In this document: positions 1-9,100 of the stretch, piece after piece
Numbering within the stretch: the stretch's first letter is position 1
Layout: the number at the start of each line of letters is the position of its first letter
Assembly (NCBI GenBank): GCA_030267965.1
Contig: BRYA01000605.1
Span: 24,876 to 37,766, forward strand
Direction of reading: 5' to 3'
Length of the DNA: 12,891 bases
Source of the DNA: Triparma columacea
Lineage: Eukaryota; Sar; Bolidophyceae; Parmales; Triparmaceae
The notes under the pieces: model-generated
Told to the model about the DNA's origin: nothing
Database searches by the model: none
The model's input: the letters and a program-made list of their open reading frames with translations, nothing else
Program-made: the position numbers and the translations under genes

Positions 1-39
1 GGTAGGCATGGTTTTAATATGAAATAGATTGGAAATCCT

Positions 40-3000
40 TCAATCCTGGTGTGCGTGTCCCCCCCCCTGTGCGTGTCCCCCCCCCTGTGCGTGTCCCCCC
101 CCACCCCCCCCCCCCCCACCCCCCTGCCCTTGCTGTGCCGCCGCCATTGCAGCCGCGGCAGCCCTCTGTCTCCTGGCCGCCCTAATCCTCTCCCTCTCAA
201 CGTGGTTACCACCCCTCCTACCTCCTCCTCCGACCCTGTCACCCCCCCTTGCCCTGGTTGTGGAAGAGAAGGGGGGGGGTTAGTTGTTTTTGTGTAAATT
301 AATTCTCCACACCCCCCTCCCCCCTCCCCCCATCGTTTGTTTTCTCACCTCCTTTTAATGAATTTAACCGCCATCTCATTAATCGCAACCACCGCCACCC
401 CCCCAACCCAGAACGCCGCCATAACATCAAGGTCAACCCCGCATATCCCTTCCATCCCTTCCCCCCATAGAAGATAGTCCTCCCCAGCACCCCAATACCC
501 CCCCCCCACCTTCCTCCACGCCTCCCCGACCCCACCCCAGGACTTGAAAATCTTTGCACGTTCGTCCCAACCTTCACCCCAACCTCTGGATCTCATCCAC
601 CCCCCAACCTCCGACCTTTGGATAACGCACTGCTCTGCTACGCCCTGCCCCCTCCATCTCGTTACCCCTCCTCCCCCTCCACCCTCCCTCGTCGCTTCCG
701 CAGCCGTCATTATTGATCGTGCTAGTAACGTTAGTAGTATAGTAGATAGTACAGTAACGAACTCAGCCATTCTACCTCGTAGGTCAACGTCGGTAAGTAT
801 CTTAACCACGTTTGCCGTCGGTCCTACCCACATTGCGCTTACGCCTTGGAAGAGTAATGGTAATACAACCAACAACAGGAGTACGGTGGTGCGGAAGTGG
901 GATTTTAGGGAGGGGAGAAGGAGGTAGATTATTGGGGGGAGGTATAGGCAACAGGACTGGAGGAGACGGCTGGGCTTGTAGCAGAGGTGCTTGTGCTGGA
1001 GATGCCAGTCGACGTTCTGGGGGTGTTGGGGGGCGACGGAGAGTACAGGCAAGGGGTGAATTGGGGTGAGGTAAAGTTAGATTTATTGTCATCTTCGTCA
1101 TCAATTTGTTGTTGTTGTTGTTGTTTGTTGTTGTTCCTCAGGATGGTTGTTTGGCAGCCGTTTGGAAATTGCTGGCGTTTAATCATTGCGCGTGTCTCCG
1201 AAATGCACGTCGCATATCATACATCTACTGCCTTGAGGGTTACCTCTTCATCGGAACATCACAACAACAAAACAGAAAAGCCTCCATATCTTCCCCTTTC
1301 CTATTCTCTCTTCTCTTCCCTCCCAAAAAACCACTCGCCTAACCCCCTTCCATCATCTCTCCCCCTCCCCCCCCCCCCTTTCTCTCACCTGGCATTCCCT
1401 CGAGCAATAATAGCTCCTCAGACACCTCACGCATTTCCACCTCGCTCTCCTCCTACAAAGCGTGCACGCCCACCTCCTTCTACTAACCCCTCTTTTCTTC
1501 AGCATCCTTCTCATTTTACAGTACATCGCCAACCACGGACTCCCCAAAACCGGTGCAAGCATTCGTCCTGTCCTCCTTCTAACGATCCAGCTGACTAGTA
1601 CCCAGGTACGGGGGGGGGAACGGAGGGCCTCGAGGACGTGCTGGGGCATGGCGTTTAACCAACCGAGACCGCCGTCGGCGTTGCCGGGTGCGTGGGGGGT
1701 GGCGGTGGGACGGTTGGGGGGAGGGAGTGTATAAGGGGTACTGTGATTGGGGAGGGAGAGGGGGGAAGGGGGTTTTACGTCAGCTAGGGGGGGGGAGGGA
1801 GAGGGAAGGCGGGGGGCTAAACTTCGTCCCCCACTTTCTCTCTTTCTCTCTTTCTTTCTTCTCTCTCTCTCTCACTCACCTACAAGTTTCGCAGTTAACC
1901 CCTCCTTCCGCCAGCGGGTGTCTACTCCTCGTTCTCCAGCTCTCCAGACAGAACAGATGTACAAAGCTCATGCTCCCCGTACACTGGCACGGGCTGACTA
2001 GCGGGTTGTGTTTGTAGCCGGGGGGAGGGGGGTAGGGGTAGGGGGTGGGGGGAGGGGGGGAGTAGTTTAAGGGGGGAGTGGAGATTTTTGCGAATACTGG
2101 AAGAGGGGATACGGGAGGGAGAGTGGGGGAACTGGGGGGGGAGGGTGATGTTGGAATGGGGTGGGGTAGGGGGGAGTTAAGTAAGGCGTGTTTTTTGGTC
2201 TTTCCTCTCCCAACCCCCCACCCCCTTGCTCCGTTGCTGACAGAGGGGATTGAGGGGGTGGCGTGTTGGGGGTGTCCAAGTTCACACACTCCACACACAC
2301 TTCCACACACCAAAATAGTCTACTCTTTAACTCTGCGCGCTTCGCGTGTCTCACCTAGCGTTCCCCCCCTTAGTAGTTTGTGTCTCCTGCGGTTCAACAT
2401 CAAGTAGTACCCCGTCTCTACATATCCTGCATATAACCTCCTGTCCTCCTTCCCTCGCTTGTTGGCCCCCCCCCCCAACCTCGTCTTCATCGTCGGAGGC
2501 TGCGGCGAGGCTGGAGGAGGAAACGGAACCGGAGGAGGAGGTGGAGGAGAGGTACTTCCAGACTAATCCGAGCTCGTCGTCACCTTGGACAGCGGTGAGC
2601 TGCAGCTGAGAAGGGGGAGGGTGGGGAGGGAGGGGTGAGGAATCGGATATAGGTTGGGGTGGGTTGGTAGGTAATCATATCCCCCCTTGTCCAGCTCCTC
2701 TCTCTCTCTCTTTCCCCGCAGTTCTTACCTTGTCAAGTTTCATGAATCCCTTAACATAGCACGGGTCAATCGGGTGCACCGCTCTCCCCAGTGCCGATCC
2801 ACCCTCCCCCCCCTCCCCCCCCCCCTTTAACCTCTCCGAGGACGAACCTACGATGGAGGATACAGGGTAAAGTACCGCACACCAAACTTCAGAGACGGAG
2901 GAGGAGGAGGATGGAGGTGATGATGACATACGATCATCAACACTTACACCTCTTCCCGGGGGGTCGGGGGACGTAAACTCCACGCTAGAAGCACCTGCGG

Positions 3001-3800
3001 GTACGTACTTCAATGCAGCTGGGTGGCATAGTACGAGTTCACTGTTATACGCCTTGGATACAGGGTCAACTTTATACTCCACGATTGGTATGTAGATGGT
3101 GGGGGAATCGGAGGAGGTAGGGACGTATATTGTGTAGGTGTAGGTGGAGTTTGATAGGGAGACGGAGAGGACGGCGGGGTAGAGGGTTACGGAGAGGGAT
3201 TTAGCGTCTTGCGTAAGGTACTCAGGCTAGGGGTTAGGGGGGAGTGGAGTGGTGGTGGAAGTGGAAGAGGTTAGGGGAGAGGTGTGTGCGTAGGGTGTGT
3301 GTGTGTGTGTATGTGTTGTGTGATAGTCATATTCATAGCCACTGTTTTCTCCTCCCTCATATATTACCCTCCCTTGCTGTTGTAGATTTGTCCCGAGTTT
3401 TCTCTCTTCCTTCCTTCTCTTTCCATCAATCAGTCTCTCTCTTTTCCCTTTGCCTTCTCTTCTCCTTTGCCTTCTCTCACTCTCCTTCCTTCTCCTTGTC
3501 TCTTCTTACCTTATCATCACTCTCATTTATAAACGTACTATCTGATATATAGTGATGGTTAAGGTGACTACTACCACTAGATCGTAATAACTTAGCTAAT
3601 AGAGGAGTATTAGGTAGTTGTTTAGGAATATCTTTAGTACCAAGTTGAATAGATTGTCCTATAGATTTATAAGGTGGTGCTTTATGTGTATTATATGTAT
3701 AATATCCAATAGGTATTATTGGTGATGAATATAATGGATGATACGTAGTCCATGGTTGTGTAGGTGAGAGATGAGCAGTGTCGATTCTCCAAATGGGCAT
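40..3800 (-). CDS. Seven-exon gene: RING-CH (MARCH-type) plus MYND zinc-finger membrane protein
   Basis: Likely a membrane-anchored E3 ubiquitin ligase, because MARCH-type RING-CH domains recruit E2 enzymes; the substrate is unknown. I built the model from splice sites and phase. Exons on the minus strand are 3800-3510, 3226-2729, 2605-2355, 1993-1880, 1590-1389, 1016-349 and 253-40; they sum to 2238 nt, or 745 aa, with the TGA at 42-40. Residues 1-263 are an unrecognised, partly beta-rich region. A Ser-rich linker and an acidic patch precede RING-CH at residues 322-384, and MYND follows at 427-464. Hydrophobic stretches near 475-489, 495-510, 537-554 and 650-665 suggest two to four membrane segments. 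The tail is Arg/Ala-rich, then poly-Gly with HAQ repeats. Every junction keeps frame and both fingers become complete only after splicing, which is strong internal support. Least certain are the acceptors of exons 4, 5 and 7 and the region 465-494. Confidence 0.8.
50..103 (-). repeat. 18-bp tandem repeat coding for a Gly/His/Ala/Gln tail
   Basis: Three 18-bp units start at 50, 68 and 86. On the minus strand, within the last exon of the RING-CH/MYND gene, they encode repeats of the type GGGHAQ. Just upstream in the gene is a longer Gly-coding homopolymer at 104-123. The period is a multiple of three, so changes in copy number would keep the frame and lengthen or shorten the tail. Confidence 0.85.
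981..1466 (-). other. MYND zinc finger split by an intron (exons 5 and 6)
   Basis: Residues 427-464 read C427-x2-C430-x7-C438-x2-C441-x5-C447-x3-C451, then Q452, W456, H460, K461 and C464, which is the MYND signature (YYCSRECQ, then DW, HK and a final Cys). Exon 5 ends with the CAG codon for Q452 at a GTGAGAG donor (intron starts at 1388). Exon 6 starts at AAC after a CCCCCAG acceptor (intron ends at 1017). The junction is phase 0 and restores the motif exactly. MYND domains are protein-interaction zinc fingers that usually bind proline-rich peptides; the partner here is unknown. Confidence 0.88.
1017..1388 (-). other. Intron interrupting the MYND finger
   Basis: This 372-nt intron has donor CAG|GTGAGA and acceptor CCCCCAG|AAC. 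It contains a GTT/CAA triplet microsatellite (about 1106-1134) that produces a false poly-Gln frame on the minus strand. I see no other gene in it. Confidence 0.78.
1882..2431 (-). other. RING-CH zinc finger split by an intron (exons 3 and 4)
   Basis: Residues 322-384 of the spliced protein carry C322-x2-C325-x23-C349-x-C351-x7-H359-x2-C362-x18-C381-x2-C384. This is the C4HC3 order and spacing of the RING-CH (RINGv) family. The local text around the zinc ligands (ICRIC, then SPCQCTGS, then FVH, CLESW and CETC) matches the family well. The first Cys pair is in exon 3 and the other six ligands are in exon 4; the intron is 2354-1994. The acceptor TCAG|C gives phase continuity (AG|C, Ser). The codons just upstream of it happen to read NPLV, which also resembles the family, so this acceptor deserves cDNA confirmation. 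Confidence 0.85.
1994..2354 (-). other. Intron within RING-CH region, plus strand very G-rich
   Basis: This 361-nt stretch between exons 3 and 4 has no credible coding content. From about 2019 to 2190 the plus strand carries dense runs of four to seven G, so the gene's own transcript is C/T-rich there and its template strand could form G-quadruplexes. The donor is AG|GTGAGA and the acceptor TCAG|C. Reading frames open across it are C/G-run artefacts. Confidence 0.7.
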
Positions 3801-4046
3801 ACTTTGTAGTGATTTGGGAGTGTATTTTATGCCTATTTAGGACTGTATTTAACGATACACACGCACTACTACAAATATATAGTACTTATAGGACAATATA
3901 AAACTAAATTCAGCGTAAAACGTTAGAACAGTAAGGAGAAAGGTGTGATCTACTTTGTGAGTGTGTGTGAGCAAATGGATTTGAGATCCAGGATCCGGGC
4001 TCAAATCCGAATCCGATCAAAGCACAAAATCCACAATTTTCATCAA
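3801..4046. promoter_or_regulatory. Divergent intergenic region, probable shared promoter
   Basis: The RING-CH/MYND gene starts at 3800 on the minus strand and the ICL-family gene starts at 4047 (or 3975) on the plus strand. The gap of 174-246 bp must hold both 5'UTRs and both promoters. It is AT-rich compared with the GC-run-rich DNA around it, with TA-rich stretches at about 3873-3905. No specific factor site can be assigned by eye. Confidence 0.55.
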
Positions 4047-5516
4047 ATGGAATTAAAATATCTCATATGCGTAGGATTATTACTATTATTAGCTGAATTT
4101 GCTACGGCTATGGTTGATACACCACCACAGAGACTAAAGAAGCTTATTAACGACGGAAAGTGCCATTTGGTGAGTTATCATTGACAAAACAAAGAGAAGA
4201 AAGTATCTCTCTTCTTTTCAGTTGCAAGAGGGATACATACTCGCAGAGAAGAGGGATACATACTCGCAGAGAAGAGAGATACGTCTTGCAGAAAGATACA
4301 TACATTCCACACACTAATTCTACACATGGAGAGTAAAAGAAAGAGAGACAAGAGACAAACAAGGATATCATCATCTAGAAACACCCACTAAAGGGAGCTA
4401 CACCATTACGACCACCACACCATCACCACCACCACGCCATTACCACCACCACGCCATTACCACCACCACAAACACCCTAACCCAAAACCCCCCCCCTCTC
4501 TCCACCACATAGATGCCCTGTTGTTTCGATGGTCTATCAGCCCGTTTAATATCCCAGCACCCCGCCTCCTTCAACGTAACCTTCATGACAGGTTTCGGAG
4601 TCGCGGCAAGCCTAGGCTACCCTGACGCAGGGATACTATCATCTACAGACAACCTACAACAGGTGAGAAGGGGGGGAAGAAGGTGGGGGGGAGGGTAAAG
4701 GAACTTACAAAGGACACAGCGAAGTTCCAGCACCACCACACACTCTAACAAAACGAAAACATATTCAAACTTATACCACCCCCCCCACCCTCCCCCACCC
4801 CTTAGGCCCATGCGATATCCTCAAGTCTCCAGAACTCTCTTCCCTCCCCCCTTCCCTGCATAGCTGACGGTGACACAGGTTACGGTGGTCCATCCTCGAT
4901 TCGTCGTACCATCTTAAATTACGGTCGTGCTGGTATGGCTGGTGTTATGATAGAAGACCAAGTCTCCCCAAAACGTTGTGGTCACGTAGATGGTAAGGAC
5001 GTTGTAGATAGAGACGAAGCTATTAACAGGGTAAGAGCTGCGTGTAGAGCGAGGGATGAATACGAGAGTAGTTACGGTACGCCGGGACCGCTTATTTTAG
5101 CTAGGACGGACGCGAGGGGAGCAGAGAGATATGGGGATAAGGAAGGGTGGGAGGAAGCGGTGGAAAGATGTAAGGGGTTTAGGAAGGTTGGGGCGGATAT
5201 CACTTTTATGGAAGCTCCGAGGGATGTGGAAGAGATGAGGAAATACTGTAGAGAGGTGGAAGGACCGAAATTAGCTAATATGCTAGAGGGGGGGAAAACA
5301 CCGATACTTACTAGAGAGGAGCTGGAAGATATGGGGTTTAGTCTAGCAGCCTACCCTCTAACTCTAGTGAGCGCGGCCATGAAGGCGATGGACTCAGTAC
5401 TCTCTAAGATAGCCAAAGGCGAAGACTGTGCAGACAGCATACTGGAGTTTAAAGATGTTAAGGATAAGGTGGGGTTCGGGGACGTTAAGGAACTCGATGA
5501 TGTTTACCGACTTTGA
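4047..5516 (+). CDS. Isocitrate lyase/PEP mutase superfamily enzyme with signal-like N-terminus (3 exons)
   Basis: A TIM-barrel enzyme of the family that cleaves or forms C-C or P-C bonds on 2-oxo or dicarboxylic acids (methylisocitrate lyase, oxaloacetate hydrolase, 2,3-dimethylmalate lyase, PEP mutase). Exons are 4047-4169, 4513-4662 and 4806-5516, all joined in phase 0, giving 327 aa. Residues 1-22 form a hydrophobic signal-peptide-like segment (LLLLLAEFATA). Family motifs are CFDGLSARL (45-53), TGFGVAASLGYPDAG (67-81), DGDTGYG (112-118), EDQ (141-143), SPKRCGH (145-151, with the catalytic-loop Cys at 149), ARTDAR (190-195) and EAP (227-229). The KRCGH loop with a PDAG segment points to the lyase/hydrolase side rather than true PEP mutase, but the substrate cannot be fixed. 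An in-frame ATG at 3975 with the same CAAATGG context would add 24 Arg-rich residues. Confidence 0.93.
4228..4296 (+). repeat. 23-bp tandem repeat in intron 1 of the ICL-family gene
   Basis: Two identical 23-bp units (4228-4250 and 4251-4273) are followed by a diverged third copy and a fragment containing GATACATAC. They lie in the 343-nt intron 4170-4512. Confidence 0.8.
4405..4471 (+). repeat. CCA-rich tandem repeat near the end of intron 1
   Basis: Two exact 17-bp units (4435-4451 and 4452-4468) follow diverged copies of the same CCATTACCACCACCA theme from about 4405. The block sits just upstream of the acceptor (CACATAG, 4512), so it may act as part of an extended pyrimidine/CA-rich splice signal. 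Confidence 0.75.
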
Positions 5517-6120
5517 ACAGAGACGAAGAGGGAAACGAAGATTAAAGGGGGAGGGGAAGGGGGGCAGCGGACTCATTTTGAAAAGACGGGGAGGTAGGAG
5601 GGTCGAACATTTAATAAATCAGATATTATTTCATCACTCCGAAACCGCTCTGGGAGGGGATTGAGAAGCCATATTTTTTTGTCTTTCCGAGTTATAATAA
5701 ACAATATAAATTACACGCACTGCTGCTATCCTTTACCTATTACTCCGCACCTTAAGGCATTTGGATCGCCTGTGTGATTGTGGAGAGCTTTAGAGCAGGG
5801 CAGGTGCACATTTCGAGAACTCCTTGCAATAGGGACTTGAGACACTGAAGTGGAGTGGATAGGACGAAACAAGGTGAGGGTTGTATAGAATGGCGAGGGC
5901 GGAGGAGGGATTGTTGGGAGGGGAGGACTACGGGGGGGAGGGGAGGAAGATGGAGGACACAACAGCATGGACAACTTCCGACTTGGTTGGACAAACTGAG
6001 CAATCAAAAGGATATTAAGGCCGCAGCGGCGACGTATATGCGCAAATAGTATTCACCTCGGCTCACCCCCCATCATCTTCGTTCGTGAACACCTTTTTTC
6101 CCTCACGCTTTCGCAGGCTG
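5517..6120 (+). other. Intergenic spacer with possible poly(A) signal and 5'UTR exon
   Basis: There is no convincing coding sequence in these 604 nt. An AATAAA hexamer at 5696-5701 lies about 180 nt after the ICL-family stop and could direct its polyadenylation. A good donor (ACAAG|GTGAGG, intron from 5873) and an acceptor (TTTCGCAG, ending 6116) could frame a 5'UTR intron of the downstream gene. In that spliced form a TAG lies in frame upstream of ATG 6121, which supports 6121 as the start. Both points are inference. Confidence 0.45.
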
Positions 6121-9100
6121 ATGGCGGACAGTGAGATGGATTTCACCATCCTCCTGAAGCAGAGGGACAAGGAGATAGCTGCATTGAAAGCCTCCTTGAG
6201 GGCAACAAGAGCTCAACATACTGCCGATCTTGCATCTACAGCATCGGCAGCCAACGACCTTGTTGCCGCCGCCAAGGGCACTGCGCACGATGGCATATCT
6301 GCTGACATTGTCAGTGCTGCAACTGACCTTGCTGTCCTCCTTGCCGCCGCCGCGGATCAGTCTGCTATTATCGGGCATGCTGAGGCAACCCACGACCACG
6401 AAACTGCCACTGACGTTGTCAAGGCTGTTAACATTGGGGCAACTGCTGATATTTATATGCCTCATGGAGGCGCTGGACGAGGTGAGTTCGCGTCGGGGGT
6501 GGAATGAGAAGGTTTCCAATTTTGTGGTGCAGTGGGAAAAAGATAGGTCGTTGGGAAGCCTGATGAAATGATAAAAAAAAGCTCAAAAACATCAACATTT
6601 CCACACCCGCAGAATCTGAAAATGATCATGGGGAAGCCAGACGAGGTGAGTGAGCGTCGAGCGCTCGAGGAGAAAGAGAACATTTTTATACTAAAGGAGA
6701 GGGCGGGAGATGTGTGGGAGGAGAAGATGAAGTTTGCCACTTTTGCTCACTTTTCCCTCTTTGTCGTTTCCGCTGCAGCAACTGAAATGTCTCACGAGGA
6801 CGCCGGACGAGGTGAGTTGTGCGTTGAGAGCTGGATAAGAAATATACATTTTAATACTCTAGGGGAGAGCGGGAGAGTCGCGGGAGAGTTGCGGGAGGGC
6901 GTGTTGAAACTTTGTAATTTGTTCTCACTTTTGCAACAACGTTGTCCCCTTCGCAGTCGCTAAATCTAAAAGCTCTCACGAGGACGCTGGACAAGACCGA
7001 GGTAAGTTCGATTCAGGGAGTCGCAGGGGGGGAGACCCTCGTAGTTTTTCTCACCGCCTGCGTGCGGAACGCGCGGAGCCGTTCGCGGAGGGCCTGGCCC
7101 TCAGCGCCAAGCTCGACGGGCAGTGGCGCGGTGCGGCGACCGCATGGGATCCGTCTCTGGCGACCGCGTGGGTTCCGTCTGCGGCGACCGCGTGGGGCGC
7201 TTCTGCGGCGACCGCGTGGGACGCTTCTGCGGCGACCGCATGGGACGCTTCTGCGGCGACCGCATGGGACGCCTCTGCGGCGACCGCATGGGACGCTTCT
7301 GCGGCGACCGCATGAGGCATCGAGGGGCATGCGTGGAAATCTTTTTCATGTTGACTAACAAACTCCATAATCGCCATTACCGCAGACTCTGAAAATGGTC
7401 ATGAGGACGCCGTCGGTCTGGTCGCAGACAGTAATAATGTTAGTGCCGTGCCGCCGTGCGCCGGCCGTACGACCGCCGCTTCGACCGTACCAATGAATCC
7501 TGACAGCTTCGTAAACGTTGCAAAGACGGAGGAGGAAATCGAAAGATTAGCGAACCTCGTCAATGCTCGAGGGATAGAAATTGCCGAACTCAAGGCATCC
7601 GCGGTAAGGGTCGCCGCCGAACACGTCGTTGAGATAAAGAACCTCAAAGATATCAACGACAAGTTGATGAAGGAGAACGATGCGCTCAGGGCTGCTGCAG
7701 AAGAGATGGGCACTGCAGCCATTACAAAAGCTCCTTCTTCATCAGACTCAGAGGACTACGAGCGCGTTCTTACTGAAGATTATGGCAACGGGGGGCCCGA
7801 TGAAGAAGAGGATATCGTACGCGACATGGACGACGACATCAAGATTGGGCATTTCGAGCCTCAGGGAAATGGAGAGAAGGGGCTGACTACATCCGGAGGC
7901 ACTGCCCAGGACAGTGTGCCAAAAGAACACCCTAAAATCAAGAGCAACGACGAGATTGACAAGGAGGCACTCGTGGCCCTAGCAAATATTATAAAGAACG
8001 AGCCACAAAATTATACCGATGAGGAGGAGAGGGCAATCAAGGAGGGCAAGGAATTCTACATGAAATGCAAGGCAAGCAAGACCCTCAAAGATGTGAAGTG
8101 TCCAGATCCCAGGGTGAAGGTGAAAGCTGGTCACCTTGATGGTGAAAGCCTTGTGATTGGTATGGCCGAGGCAGTTGTAGACGCTTCCTTGGAAGAATGT
8201 GTGGCATATGATTTCATCAAGGATTCAAGGGAGAGAAAGGCCAAGCATGGAAAAGTGTACAAGGCGATCGAAACAAAGAAATTGAATGACCACTCACAAC
8301 TGTACTTAAGTAGAAGGAATCTTGGCGTAAGAGGTTTCTCTGATAGGGAGTACAGGACAGTGTGTTACTGGAAAAAGGATCAAGGAGACAAGGCCTCTTG
8401 GACTGTGTACAAAGACACCAACCTGTTTGACAAAGACTACCCATTGAGTGCAGAGGCAGTCCTTGGGTCTGCAACAACGACATGGCTGTTTGAAGCACTA
8501 CCAACTGATAAGGGGACCCCTCAGTGTCGTGTCACATTTGCCTCCAGGATTGATATCAAGGGTTCTGTGCCCAACTTTATCATGAATCGCTTGTCATCTA
8601 ACTATGCAAAGTACATTATTGATATCAGGAACAAGTTTGCAAAAACTGATGACGAAAAGGACTCGATTACACGAGAGTTGCTTGCCAAAGTTATAAAAAA
8701 TGAGCAGCAAACTTATACAGAAGAGGAGGAAGAGGCTATCAGGAGTGCAAAGGAGTTCTACAAGAAGTGCAAGGAAGGAAATGGGGCGTATGAACTCGAA
8801 AGCCCCGATGGAAAAGTTGAGATGAGGGGAGTTCATGTCGATGGAGATTCCCATGGTGTGGGAATAGCGACCACAATAGTAGATGCGAGTGTTTATGAAT
8901 GCGCAGCACATGAGATTGTAGACATCAACAGCCGCTTTACGATGAAAACACTAAAACAATATGGTGTAATTGATTTCACTGTGAAGAACATCAACAATCA
9001 CTCACTATACTACTTCTCCACAAGAGATCTTGGCATACCTGGATTTTCTTACAGGGACTTCAGAACCAAGGTGACATGGAAAAGGGAAACTGTGCACGGC

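Noticed and set aside
29..283. Plus-strand Pro/Cys-rich open frame
   Set aside because: It is the C-run shadow of the last exon of the minus-strand gene, and it starts at a TTG.
929..1186. Minus-strand frame with poly-Gln
   Set aside because: It arises from a GTT/CAA microsatellite inside an intron and runs across a well-supported splice acceptor into the wrong frame.
3477..3800. Independent 107-aa minus-strand gene
   Set aside because: Its end follows a clear AAG|GTAAGA donor at 3509, and phase 0 continues into the exon at 3226, so it is exon 1 of the seven-exon gene.
3985..4022. tRNA-like T-arm text (CTCAAATCCGAATCC) near the ICL-family start
   Set aside because: No acceptor stem, D-arm or anticodon arm can be folded around it.
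7136..7314. CRISPR array
   Set aside because: The repeats are directly adjacent with no unique spacers, and the host is eukaryotic.
6942..7377. Several long repeat-rich frames on both strands over the 24-bp array
   Set aside because: The unit length is divisible by three and GC-rich, so most frames stay open by construction. Only the frame joined to exon 4 has any context.
8217..8504. Minus-strand frames inside the giant exon (also at 8594-8911, 9049-9456 and 9988-10309)
   Set aside because: They are antisense shadows of a strongly supported coding exon with repeat-conserved protein sequence.
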